Shown here: piece by piece, positions 10,534 to 19,759 of the stretch
How the letters are laid out: each line of letters starts with the position of its first letter
Numbering within the stretch: position 1 is the first letter of the stretch
NCBI GenBank assembly: GCA_037974965.1
Contig: JBBPFI010000001.1
Coordinates: 2,108,001 to 2,172,000 of the forward strand
Source of the DNA: Dacryopinax spathularia
Taxonomy: Eukaryota; Basidiomycota; Dacrymycetes; Dacrymycetales; Dacrymycetaceae
Length of the DNA stretch: 64,000 bases
Direction: 5' to 3'
Translations under genes and position numbers: made by a program
The notes under the pieces: model-generated
Databases searched by the model: none
Told to the model about the DNA's origin: nothing
What the model saw: only the letters and a program-made list of their open reading frames with translations

Positions 10534-13500
10534 TTACTGGTGTTGTTGAGCACGCCCTTCAGTCCAACTGAAGAGAACCTTTGGTGAGGGAGTCGTGTAG
10601 TTCTCCAGTTGTTGAAAGGGAAGTCGTTGGAATGTGAGTGCCGAAATTCGTCCAGGCGCGGAGGGGTGCTTGGTGTGGAAGTCACGGATAGCCTTGGGCA
10701 CATCTTCACGGAGTTGTGCTTCTGGTTCCCAAGTGCGTTCAGAGTTGGGGTAGCCCTTCCACTTGACCAGATATTCCAACTTGCCACGGCGGAGACGGCT
10801 GTCATCGATACGTTCAAGTTCCCATTGTGGAACTCCATCTTCAACTACAGCAGGGGGTGGTCGCTTCTCTTGAGGGCGGCCAGGGAGATCACTTTCCTGG
10901 TAGCGACGCAGTTTGCTGACATGGAAGACAGGGTGAATAAGGAAACTGCTGGGGAGTTTGAGTCGATACGCATTATTGTTGATCTTTTCAAGGATCTCGA
11001 AGGGTCCGAACCATTTGTCATCCAGTTTCTTGGCCGGTCTTGTTGTCTTGATATTGTGCGAGTCTAGCCAGACCTTGTCTCCAGGTTGGTAGTTAGGCGT
11101 CTGGCCATGGTGGAGATCATAGAAGCGTGCCATGTCCTCAGATGCTTGCTTTAGGGCAGCCGTGCATTCCTCTTGTAGCTTGTTCATGCGGGTGAGGAAA
11201 TCATTGACTCCTTCAATGGAAGAGTCACGGATCGGTTCGGTACCCATGCGGGGATTTTGTCCGGTGTTGGCCATGAAGGGTGACATGCGTGTAGAGGCTT
11301 GAACACGGTTGTTGTATGCAAACTCAGCAAGAGGGAGCCAGTCAACCCAATCATCCTGCCGATAATTGACAAACAGGCGTAGGTACTGCTCAATCTCCTG
11401 GTTGATGCGTTCCGTTTGACCATCAGTCTGTGGGTGGTAGGCGCTAGAGGCGGAAGTCTTGATATCCAAGAGGCGATTGAGTTCTCTCATGAAGGCTGAC
11501 ACATACTGTGTTCCTCGATCACTGATGATTTCTTCTGGGAGTCCATGATGTCTCCAAACATTGTCACGGAAGAGTCGAGCAATGCCCAAGGAGGACACTT
11601 CATTCTGGGTTGGTGCAAAGTGTGCTTGCTTGGTGAGCCGGTCCACAGCGACAAAGATGGCATCATGTCCATTTGATGGTGGGAGGGAGGTAATCAGGTC
11701 TGTAGTTACGCATTGCCAGCGTCGGGTGGGGATTCGGTTTGGCATAAGTTGCCCAGTAGGAGCTTGAGGGTACACCTTGGTGCGGTTACAGGCATGGCAT
11801 GTTGTCACATAACGCCCAATGAATCGGCTGATGTTAGGCCACCAATAGTTTCTTGAGACCAGTTCGAGTGTCTTCCATCGGCCTGGATGTCCTGCCACAG
11901 GTGTGTCGTGATGAAGTCGTACAATCTTTGTTCGGAGTGCATCGTTCTTGGGCACGTAAACCTTTCCTCGGAATAGGATAAGGCCAGATTCTTCTGCCCA
12001 TTCTGAGCCAATAAGGCGACTAGTGCCAGCAGCCTTCATTTCTTCAATTGCTTTGACCACAGCTTCATCTTGGTCCTTGCAATTCCGTATTTCTCGGAGA
12101 AGATCTCGTTCAGCACCAGTGATAAGGGTGTGTCCGCGTTGTGCTGCAGCAATCTTGAACCAGTGTGGATGAAGCAAAATTTGATTGGTGTTGTCGTTCT
12201 CCCCCCTCTTATGGTCCGCTCGTCTCGAGAGGGCATCGGGTTTACCGCTTTGTTTGCCAGCACGATGGACCAGAACAAAGTCAAATCGGGAGAGGAAGAG
12301 TGACCAGCGTGCTTGGCGTCGTGTCAGCTTCTGAGCAGTCTGGAAGTACTTGAGATTTTGATGGTCGGTGTAGATCTCAAACTGGTGTTTGGCTCCTTCC
12401 AGGAAGTGACGCCATTCTTCAAGGGCTCGGATGATCGCCAGTAGTTCTTTGTCATGGATGTCGTAATTTCGTTCTGTTTCAGAGAGGCTCTTGGACATGA
12501 ATGCGACGGGGTGCCATTTGCCATCCTCCCCCAGTTGAGAGAGTTCGGCTCCAGTGGCATAGTCAGAGCTGTCTGCCTCTACTCGGAAGGGTTTATCTTC
12601 ATTTGGAAAGGCAAGCACGGGGTGCGAGGTGATGGCTTCCTTCAGGTGCTTGAATGCAGTTTGCTGATCGGAGCCCCATGTGAAAGGGGTATCTTTTCGG
12701 GTGAGGTCGTGGAGTGGCCGGGCAATGGTGGAGAAATCTTTGATAAAGCGGCGGTAGAAGTTACAGAAACCAATGAAAGATTGGACTTCTGTCAGGTTGG
12801 TAGGGGTTGGCCATTTCAAGACGCCGTCCACTTTCACAGGATCCATGGCGACAGTGCCCCTCCCAATGATGAGACCAAGGTACTCAATGGTCTCCTTATG
12901 GAATTCACATTTGGCTGGGCGAAGGTAGAGCTTGTGTTGACGGAGAAGTTCCAAGACTTGCAGGACTGTCTGACAGTGGTCTTCAAGGTTGTCCGAAAAG
13001 ATCAGGATGTCATCCAGATAGACGACCACACGTCCAGCATCAATGAGATCCCGAAAGATGTCATTCATCATGGTCTGGAAGGTGCTTGGACTGTTGGTAA
13101 GGCCAAAGAACATGACCAGAGGTTCGAAAAGGCCACGGTTGGTACGGAAGGCTGCCTTCCATTCATCGCCCTCCTTGATACGTATGTTGTTGTAGCCCCA
13201 GCGAATATCCAACTTGGTGAACCACTGAGCATGACGTGATTGGTTAACAAGGTCGGAGATAAGCGGAATTGGATAGCGATTCTTGATAGTCATCTCGTTG
13301 AGCTTGCGGTAGTCTTGGACAAGGCGTAAACGGCCATCTTTCTTCTTGACAAAAAATACAGGAGCTGCCATGGGGGATTTGGATGGGCGAATACGTCCAG
13401 AGGCCAGGTTCTCTTTCAGGAATTCATCAAGCTCCTTCTGCTCGTCCAAGGAGAGTGGATAGACTCGGGAGCCCTTTGGTTCTGAACCCGGTTTCAGTTC

Positions 13501-14424
13501 AATGGCATGATCCCATGGTCGGTGTTGAGGCAGTTCGTCAAATGAATCTTTGGAGAACACATCCCGATAGTGGTGGTATTCCAGCGGAACCAATGCTTCA
13601 AAACTTTCTTCCTGTTGATGACGCTTGGCTTCTTCAGCTGCCAGTCGTGTGGATGCAGTTTCGGTGGCCTGAATGGTGGGACCAGTTGGCGGGAGCCAGC
13701 CAACCAGGATGCGATCGGTAGGCTCCAACACTTCCACAGCAGGTTGGGCCTGGTCCTCGGATTCGGTGGTATCAATGGCAAAAACGGCAATAGGTACAGG
13801 GATTTGAGTGATCTTGTTGGAAGGTATGTTGGCCGGGGTAGTGGTGCGGGCAGTGCATCGGAGTGGACAGCGCGACATCTTCACTTCACCAGTGACCCAG
13901 TTGATTTCGGGATTGTGGAGTCGAAGCCAGGTATGGCCAACAATGACGGTCCGTCGACCCAGGCTGGTGACTTGGAATGTGGTGCGTTCGGTGTGGTCCC
14001 TGAACTTCATGATGAGGTCTACTTCTTCATGAATCGAACCTCCCTCATTTAGTGTCCCATCGATATTGTATACAGGGATGGCGCGCGGTAGTCGTTTGGT
14101 GGTTAGGTTTCGGTACTTAACATATTCGGAGTCGATGAACATGCCAGTAGCACCTGAGTCAAGGAGTGCAGTGGTGGTGAAGGATTCGCCAGAGTCCAGT
14201 GCTTGCAAGCCCAGAGAGAGTTCCGTGGAGTTGAGCGGTGAGACCGAGCGAATATAGATCTTGGGTGGCAAGGGTGTTTCAGGAATGGGAATGGATTGGG
14301 TGGACACGGTTGCAGGCTTAGGCGAGGGCATAATGGCATAGTCATTGTCATTTACATCCAACTCGGCTAAAACAGCAAAGTGATTGGTCGAGGGCAATGT
14401 GTCCCGTTTGGTCGACCGTTTCAA
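10534..14424 (-). CDS. Pol polyprotein of chromovirus copy 1
   Basis: Fossil record of the copy: parts in order are aspartic protease (DSGATG), reverse transcriptase (YLDD), RNase H, zinc-binding/DDE integrase and a C-terminal chromodomain (LEYLVKWKGYPNSERTWEP), about 1296 codons. This is the Ty3/Gypsy chromovirus order. The frame overlaps the end of gag by a few bases in another frame, and members of this group are known to use recoding there. The chromodomain suggests targeting to modified histones. The region looks whole. Confidence 0.93.
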   Translation of the reverse strand: MKRSTKRDTLPSTNHFAVLAELDVNDNDYAIMPSPKPATVSTQSIPIPETPLPPKIYIRSVSPLNSTELSLGLQALDSGESFTTTALLDSGATGMFIDSEYVKYRNLTTKRLPRAIPVYNIDGTLNEGGSIHEEVDLIMKFRDHTERTTFQVTSLGRRTVIVGHTWLRLHNPEINWVTGEVKMSRCPLRCTARTTTPANIPSNKITQIPVPIAVFAIDTTESEDQAQPAVEVLEPTDRILVGWLPPTGPTIQATETASTRLAAEEAKRHQQEESFEALVPLEYHHYRDVFSKDSFDELPQHRPWDHAIELKPGSEPKGSRVYPLSLDEQKELDEFLKENLASGRIRPSKSPMAAPVFFVKKKDGRLRLVQDYRKLNEMTIKNRYPIPLISDLVNQSRHAQWFTKLDIRWGYNNIRIKEGDEWKAAFRTNRGLFEPLVMFFGLTNSPSTFQTMMNDIFRDLIDAGRVVVYLDDILIFSDNLEDHCQTVLQVLELLRQHKLYLRPAKCEFHKETIEYLGLIIGRGTVAMDPVKVDGVLKWPTPTNLTEVQSFIGFCNFYRRFIKDFSTIARPLHDLTRKDTPFTWGSDQQTAFKHLKEAITSHPVLAFPNEDKPFRVEADSSDYATGAELSQLGEDGKWHPVAFMSKSLSETERNYDIHDKELLAIIRALEEWRHFLEGAKHQFEIYTDHQNLKYFQTAQKLTRRQARWSLFLSRFDFVLVHRAGKQSGKPDALSRRADHKRGENDNTNQILLHPHWFKIAAAQRGHTLITGAERDLLREIRNCKDQDEAVVKAIEEMKAAGTSRLIGSEWAEESGLILFRGKVYVPKNDALRTKIVRLHHDTPVAGHPGRWKTLELVSRNYWWPNISRFIGRYVTTCHACNRTKVYPQAPTGQLMPNRIPTRRWQCVTTDLITSLPPSNGHDAIFVAVDRLTKQAHFAPTQNEVSSLGIARLFRDNVWRHHGLPEEIISDRGTQYVSAFMRELNRLLDIKTSASSAYHPQTDGQTERINQEIEQYLRLFVNYRQDDWVDWLPLAEFAYNNRVQASTRMSPFMANTGQNPRMGTEPIRDSSIEGVNDFLTRMNKLQEECTAALKQASEDMARFYDLHHGQTPNYQPGDKVWLDSHNIKTTRPAKKLDDKWFGPFEILEKINNNAYRLKLPSSFLIHPVFHVSKLRRYQESDLPGRPQEKRPPPAVVEDGVPQWELERIDDSRLRRGKLEYLVKWKGYPNSERTWEPEAQLREDVPKAIRDFHTKHPSAPGRISALTFQRLPFQQLENYTTPSPKVLFSWTEGRAQQHQ

Positions 14425-15548
14425 AAATCCTCCTTGGGTGATTCTTCAGTTGCCTTAGGTGGGGCTGGGAGCGCTTTGTTGGAAGAGAGCAATTTGCCGA
14501 TCTCTTCTCTCAGGATCGCTCTCACACCATCGGCATTCAAAGGTGTGGTATCGGTCGTTGAAGTGTCGGTTGCACGAATGCGGGCTTTCTTGGGCTCTGG
14601 GCATTCACGGGCAATATGTTCAGGTTGGCCACAGTTGTAGCAGGTGATCTTGCGCCCAGTACGACGGTTGGAATCAATGTCCATGGGTTCACCAGGGTGC
14701 AGGGCTGGTGTGGTGGTCGTAGCCGAAGTAGATGAACGTGCAGTGGTACTCGTGGTGGTCTGTCGGACATATCGGGTATTGTTGTTGGAGAATGGCCGGC
14801 GTGCATCTAGCTTACGCTGTTGTCGATCAAAGCGGAGGGCATAGTCATACCATGCCTGCAGCTTCGTTGGCATTTCTGGCAGTGCATAGATCTTGCTGAC
14901 AAGCGCGCTGTTGAGGCCACGTTCGAATTTCTCCATCAGAGCCGTATCGTTATACTGAGTGCGTGTGGCTAGCTCTTGAAAGGCAGATACGTATTCATCG
15001 GCTGTCTTCTGCCCTTGCTTGAGTTGATCCATCTTGAAGCGTGCGGAGCCCTCAGGGTCGGGGTCCATGAATGTGAGACGGAAGAGTTTCTCAAACTCAT
15101 TCCACGTGGTGAAGGACAATGCAGCCGGTTTGTCGGGATCGTCGGTGTTAGCAACTAGGCGGTCTGCCCATGTGCCAGCAATCCCTCCTTTCATGTAGGA
15201 CAAGGCAAAGATGATGCATTCGTTGGCGGTCGGGAAGTCCAATGGACGGGCAAAGAAGTTGATGCGGAGTTGGCGTAGAAAGGTGTCGGCTTTGGCACGC
15301 GTGCCATCGAAAATATCGGGTGGTGCCACAGGGGTGTTACGACGAGGCATGACTTCGAGCTGTGCAATCCTAGCTTGCAGTGCCTTGAGCTCATCAGTCA
15401 GTTGTTCCTCCACAGTCTTGGCGTGAGGTTCCTGCGTAGTGGTTGTATTGTTGACAGTTGGGGCTGCCTCACTGGCTGCCGCCGCAGAGACTTGAGAACC
15501 CACATCACCCATTACCATGGGGATTCCTGGGACTGTAGGGTACGCCAT
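14421..15548 (-). CDS. Gag protein of chromovirus copy 1
   Basis: About 375 codons: an N-terminal segment, a Retrotrans_gag-like capsid region (FLRQLRINFFARPLDFPT...FRLTFMDPDP) and a C-terminal CCHC zinc knuckle (CYNCGQPEHIARECP). It would form the particle that packages element RNA. It looks whole and matches copy 2 closely. Confidence 0.92.
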   Translation of the reverse strand: MAYPTVPGIPMVMGDVGSQVSAAAASEAAPTVNNTTTTQEPHAKTVEEQLTDELKALQARIAQLEVMPRRNTPVAPPDIFDGTRAKADTFLRQLRINFFARPLDFPTANECIIFALSYMKGGIAGTWADRLVANTDDPDKPAALSFTTWNEFEKLFRLTFMDPDPEGSARFKMDQLKQGQKTADEYVSAFQELATRTQYNDTALMEKFERGLNSALVSKIYALPEMPTKLQAWYDYALRFDRQQRKLDARRPFSNNNTRYVRQTTTSTTARSSTSATTTTPALHPGEPMDIDSNRRTGRKITCYNCGQPEHIARECPEPKKARIRATDTSTTDTTPLNADGVRAILREEIGKLLSSNKALPAPPKATEESPKEDF

Positions 15549-15626
15549 AGAGGTGTAGAGTAAAGCTCAGAGGTAGGAGTAGAGTAGGGAATAGCAGTAG
15601 GGTTGTTGTCGGTAGATCCGGTCTTC

Positions 15627-16341
15627 TGTGAGGGCACACCACAATAACAAGGCTACTGCGGGTGGACCGAGAGACGGGGTAGCGTCCAGAGAGGGTGAGA
15701 GGGGTCGCTTAGGGATGACAGAGAGTGTATTGGATCGAGTGCCTAGGTAGTTACAATGGTGGAATTTCCCCAGAGACCGGATCTAAGGGGATAGAGGCCC
15801 TAAAGGCTCTATATTTATACCCGGGAGCCCTAGAGGCTATCCCTTGCTACGGGAGGTTCTGGAAGACCTCAGAAAGCGTCAGAACGCGTCAGAATGTGTC
15901 AGAAGACGTCAGGATGACTAGGGAATGAGTAAGGGATGAGTATAGCACAGCAGTACAGTCATCGCGTGTCAGGATGACTCCATGGCAGTGCAGGGCAGTG
16001 CATGGTATCATGGCAGTGCATACTCAAACCTGTGCGTATGCCCGGGCCCATGGCTGTGGGTCCTGTAGCTGGTCCCTGGGCGCTTAGAATCGATAGGAAG
16101 CCCTAGGAAGATGGTGGGGTTAAGGTGGCAACTGCCGATGGCGGCAATAATGGCATGAGCGGCACGTCCCTAACTGGTGGCACGTCTGGCCATTGACTAG
16201 GCTTCTGGGCGGCACCGGTGTTAGTCCTATCACCGGTGATCGGTGGAGATAGGCGATAGAAGCCCTTGCTAGGTGGCCATGGGCATGCGGTCGTGGTCGG
16301 GAGTCCAGGCTTTAGGGTCGAAAAAGGTACGTCCCCTGACA
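15627..16341 (-). repeat. LTR (5' LTR in element sense), copy 1
   Basis: 715 bp, paired with 9112-9826, about 98-99% alike by eye. Confidence 0.93.
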
Positions 16342-17396
16342 AGACCGACTGGTTGCAGGAGGATCTTCTGATTCTTGTGATAGTCGACAAACGGGAAGCA
16401 TCGGAGCACTTGCCCAAAGCTCCATTCAACCGTCTCTCGAGTGCTGCTCATTCGCCGATTGAACCGCTCTTGCTCAGGTGTAATGCCATTGGAGACGTAA
16501 GGGCAAAGGATGTGCGGACCGATCCCATACGCCGGATCCCCATAGATGAAGAGCGGTGCTCCGTCAGGCTTGAAACTATGCTTTGCCAGCACGTCTTCCA
16601 GGTGGCTTTCATTGAGAATGAAGATGTCATGACGTCGCCCTTCTACTGGTCCAAAGAGGTGAACCAGCAAGCCATCCGGAGCCACAACAGCATGGTATTT
16701 GATCGCATGAAGCCGCTTCCAGCCGTTATATACGGCTCGCTGGAACACAGTTGGACGAGAGACACGTCGTACTGTGCCATCAATGAAACCCCACACATTA
16801 TCTCCTGAAGGTGCTCCCTTCTGGCCAATCGCCTTTGCATACTGGTGTAGAACACCACGGGTAAGGCAAGCCTCGCTCCAGTACAGCAGATGACGCCAGC
16901 GATCATACAGGTAATCAAGCATCTCATTGATGATGTACGAAAGGCGCTCTGGAGCCCAGCCGAACTTGAAGGCCAGATCTACCTACTAGTCCAGTTAGTG
17001 CTGGTCAACCAGTAGAACAAGCAGGCATACATAGCGACTGGGATAGGTGAACCGGGCTAGAAGCATGCATAATGCTGTAAAGGCATCCTCTGTGATGCGG
17101 TTTCGCCCAGTGATCTCCTCAGGCAAATCCAGTGCTTTGACCAGCCTCTGGATCTCGTCCTTCTGAAATCTGTACATACATCAGCATATATCCACCCTGC
17201 TGGTCTAGTGTGCGCACCTGAACAGAATCGGCCACATAGGGAGGGGGATCTCGTCAAGATCCAGCCGTCCACCAACCCGGAATTCCACCTCCTCATTTTC
17301 GTCACAAGCCCCTGCCAGAGCAAGTAAAAGCAGCTGTAACTGCCGCTGGCGCATCCTCTCCAGTACCAGCTGCTCCTCATACAAGACCGAGAGCAT
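16342..17396 (-). CDS. Harbinger DDE transposase (HARBI1-like), main part
   Basis: Exons 17218-17396, 17031-17169 and 16342-16982 (introns of 48 nt, phase-consistent), with the last 70 residues displaced to 8896-9106. The full coding length is about 389 residues, normal for fungal members. It shows the DDE_Tnp_4 core: WGFIDGT (first Asp), IYGDPAYG (second Asp) and STRETVEWSFGQ (Glu). Upstream lies the helix-turn-helix-like segment YPSRYVDLAFKFGWAPERL. The enzyme cuts and rejoins the element ends with 3-bp staggered target joining. The frame is broken only by the LTR element, which lies between QPVGL and YYPIAV of the protein, so this copy cannot encode a whole transposase. Confidence 0.9.
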
Positions 17397-17478
17397 TAAG
17401 ACAAGTTCAGAGGCAGAAAGGGGAGGCGAGACCAGCTGGATCGAGGTGGGCTTGGGGAGAGCAGGGCAGTGACAGACT

Positions 17479-17527
17479 GCGTCAGGGACCGTACGAGCGG
17501 CTCGTACGAGCGTTGCGCAACCTCTCT
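17479..17527 (-). repeat. Right terminal inverted repeat of the Harbinger element
   Basis: Inverted match to 7787-7835. Followed by AGT (17528-17530), the second copy of the target duplication. Confidence 0.92.
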
Positions 17528-17989
17528 AGTAGCACTCGTTCGTCCGCGTGGATTGGGGATTGGCCGGAGCTGGTGAGCGGGATACTCGCTGTATGAGGAA
17601 CCCCACTCCCGTCTCCACACTGCCAGGCAAAAATCCCTCATAGGATCTCCACGTATTTGAGTCAATTCCTCGTTGCCATAGAAGGAAAGAGAGCCGCAGG
17701 AATGGACTGCTAGGGCCGGTTGGTGCAGCAAGGGTCTGGCGACTAGCTCTCACATTAGTGGATGAGGCAATCATGGGTGCTCCTTCTCGCCTGATCGACC
17801 TGCGCTTTCGGACAAATGTCACGGGCAAAGCTGGAGACAGGAGTGTACCATCGACAGATCTTGCTAGCAGTCTGTGCGGTAGTAATCTGAGATGACAGAC
17901 TGCGCCAAAGTTCGACCCCCCTGCTCCTTTCAGGATCCGGTTGGTCCCATGGAAATCCACGGCCCTTTGGCTATCACCGGATACTATCG
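17528..17989. other. Right flank of the Harbinger element and 3' flank of SDR copy C
   Basis: About 460 bp. Together with 7437-7783 it would have formed a spacer of about 800 bp between SDR copies B and C before the insertion. No gene recognised. Confidence 0.4.
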
Positions 17990-19203
17990 TTACATAATAC
18001 ATTTGTGCTGAACATACTTGCATACCCTCTCCTCTTTCTCTTTCGCATACAAAACTCTAGCCATGTCCGTCACGCACCTCTCGAGGCTGATTGGCTTGAA
18101 GCAGAAGTCGCGCTTTACTTTGCTGCAATCGATGCGGTAGTCGACATCTGGCGGAATGTTGTCGCCTCTGGCGACGCGCGGCGCTTGCTCCGGAAAGGCA
18201 TTGAGGATAATGTAGGCGACTTGACTATAGCTGAATGTCCCCGCACTGCAGAGGTATCGCTGATTGCGTGCTTTAGGGTTATTGAATGAGTCCACGTGGA
18301 GCTTGGCCCTGAAGCCGAGAGTCAACGTCGTACTGGGCGATCCACAAAGCCAGGTGAAACATACACATCCCTCACGTCGATCCAATACGGACAAGGGGTA
18401 TACGACAGATACTGCTGCTTGCCGCATATAATCGACCATAGCTCGGCACAAGAGCCGCTGAGCTGCTCCAGCTTGCCGAATGCTTGTATTGGTGGACCAA
18501 TGAGCGTGGTTGGACAGAAGGTCGTAAAGCCAAAATGAGGTTTCTCTTCTTCGACGAAATTCCAAGCTGCCTTCTCGGTAAGCGCCTGAGCAGTACACTC
18601 AGTCCCCCCTTTGGTTTGCAGAGGAAAGGAAAATGCAGCACCTCGAATGCACTGTCCATTAAGGAATCCAACCCTGCGGGTGCGGAAACAGCTTCATGGT
18701 ACGTGATATCGTTCCAATCCTCAGCTGTGTAGGTATGGCCAGAGACTTCCTCCCCCAACCTGGCCACTGCACAGAAGCTACTCGTCATCGTGACATGCTT
18801 CACTGTTGGCTGCCGAGCTGCTGCTTTCAGGAGAGCATCAGTCCAATTGAGAGTCCGACGCAAGCCGTCCGTTTTCTCAGATGGTTCAGACGAGGGAGGC
18901 GCTCCCACGTGCAGGACATAGTCCACCCCGTCGAGCAGATCAGAGAAAGCATCCAGGGAGCCGAGGTCCGGAGATAATGCGCAGGCGATCGAGGATGTCG
19001 TCCAGGGGTACTTGCGAAAGAAGACGTCCGCCTCATCCTCCGAGGCCTATCCATGCTGTTTCAGCACTGGACACGTTCTCCTTGATATTTTCACTCACAA
19101 CAACGCCCTTCACTATATAAGATCTTTGCAACAGATCAAGCGTAACGGCCGCACCGATAAAGCCAGTCATATCACTGACGAGAACCACCGGAGGGCTTGC
19201 CAT
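17990..19203 (-). CDS. Degenerate extended SDR paralog, copy C (catalytic residues lost)
   Basis: Same architecture as copies A and B: exons 19099-19203, 18642-19046, 18365-18585 and 17990-18308, 349 residues, the same intron phases and a TATAAG box about 45 nt above the ATG. The frame is open throughout, but two hallmarks are gone. The NAD(P)-binding TGxxG reads SDMTGFIG, with Asp for the first Gly. The catalytic YxxxK region reads MDSAFE, with no Tyr or Lys at the aligned positions. The C-terminal half stays close to copy B, and the tail is extended (RVCKYVQHKCIM). Either a gene decaying without having gained stops yet, or a non-catalytic paralog. The Helitron begins about 240 bp upstream. 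Confidence 0.8.
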
Positions 19204-19701
19204 GTTCCATAGACGCTTGCGAATGGGTACCCATGAAACCCGACAGCCTTATAGCGCATTCTCCTGTAGAGACGCCGATCCGGTGGGGCTCCGCTTTTTC
19301 GGTGGTAAGCTAGGACATGGCGGTCGGTGTTTACGTGGCCAAGAGAAGACAAACCCATCGTCCCTGGACAACGTAGTTGTTCAGGTTTTTTCAGGGGGAC
19401 TTCGTCTTTCAGACCTTCCTAAACCAGGCCCTCCGGGAACGCCATCTCTCCTTCCCCCTTTTGGCAAGTGGTGAGGGGCTGTGCGAGGGCTGGTTTACGC
19501 GCGGGCTGCGACATGTGGCTGGTTGATAGTGCATGGCGGGTTGACAGGTGCATGGCTGGCGCGCGGCTGGTTGCTTCATACTATGCGCACTGTCTGCAAG
19601 TTTGCTACCCACTACTTTCGATTCTTTCCTTCAGTGCTGCTGCTTGCCAAAGGGTGGCTTGTGGCAGGAGGCGGGGTAGGGAGGCGGGGCGGTATTGGCA
19701 G

Positions 19702-19708
19702 TATAAAT
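19702..19708 (+). promoter_or_regulatory. TATA box of the Helitron Rep/Helicase gene
   Basis: TATAAAT, 52 nt upstream of the in-frame ATG at 19760. It supports that start over the frame's first Met at 19481. Confidence 0.55.
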
Positions 19709-19759
19709 GCCCTAGGATATGCACTGTGCGCAGCGTGGTTCCTCTGCATCGTTTCTGCC

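Larger units (their letters stand above)
9112..16341 (-). mobile_element. Ty3/Gypsy LTR retrotransposon, chromovirus type, copy 1 (looks whole)
   Basis: LTRs of 715 bp (9112-9826 and 15627-16341) begin TGTGAGGG and end CCTGACA. They are flanked by a 5-bp target duplication AGACC. Coding sense is minus: gag (14421-15548) and pol (10534-14424), with a G-rich polypurine tract (about 9827-9843) next to the 3' LTR. The LTRs differ at roughly nine positions by eye (about 1.3%), so insertion is recent. It sits inside the Harbinger transposase gene. The same family returns at 27123-34355. Confidence 0.95.
7787..17527. mobile_element. PIF/Harbinger DNA transposon, interrupted by an LTR element
   Basis: Terminal inverted repeats of about 49 bp (7787-7835 and 17479-17527, only a few mismatches) begin AGAGAGGTTGCGC and are flanked by a direct AGT (7784-7786 and 17528-17530). 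A 3-bp target duplication is typical of this superfamily. The content is the two genes expected of Harbinger elements: a Myb/SANT-like protein (plus, 7908-8874) and a DDE transposase (minus, 16342-17396 with its last part at 8896-9106). The two genes converge. Without the 7235 bp of inserted LTR element and duplicated target, the element is about 2.5 kb. Both genes keep open frames outside the insertion, so it was probably intact when the LTR element landed. Confidence 0.92.

Noticed and set aside
12454-13239. 261-codon plus-strand frame opposite pol (and its twin at 30467-31252)
   Set aside because: Antisense shadow of the reverse-transcriptase region; its residues mirror pol codons and the frame is kept only because the two element copies are nearly identical.
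19481-19759. N-terminal 93 codons of the longest Helitron frame
   Set aside because: They overlap the probable TATA box at 19702-19708 and have no resemblance to known Rep N-termini, so the start was moved to 19760.
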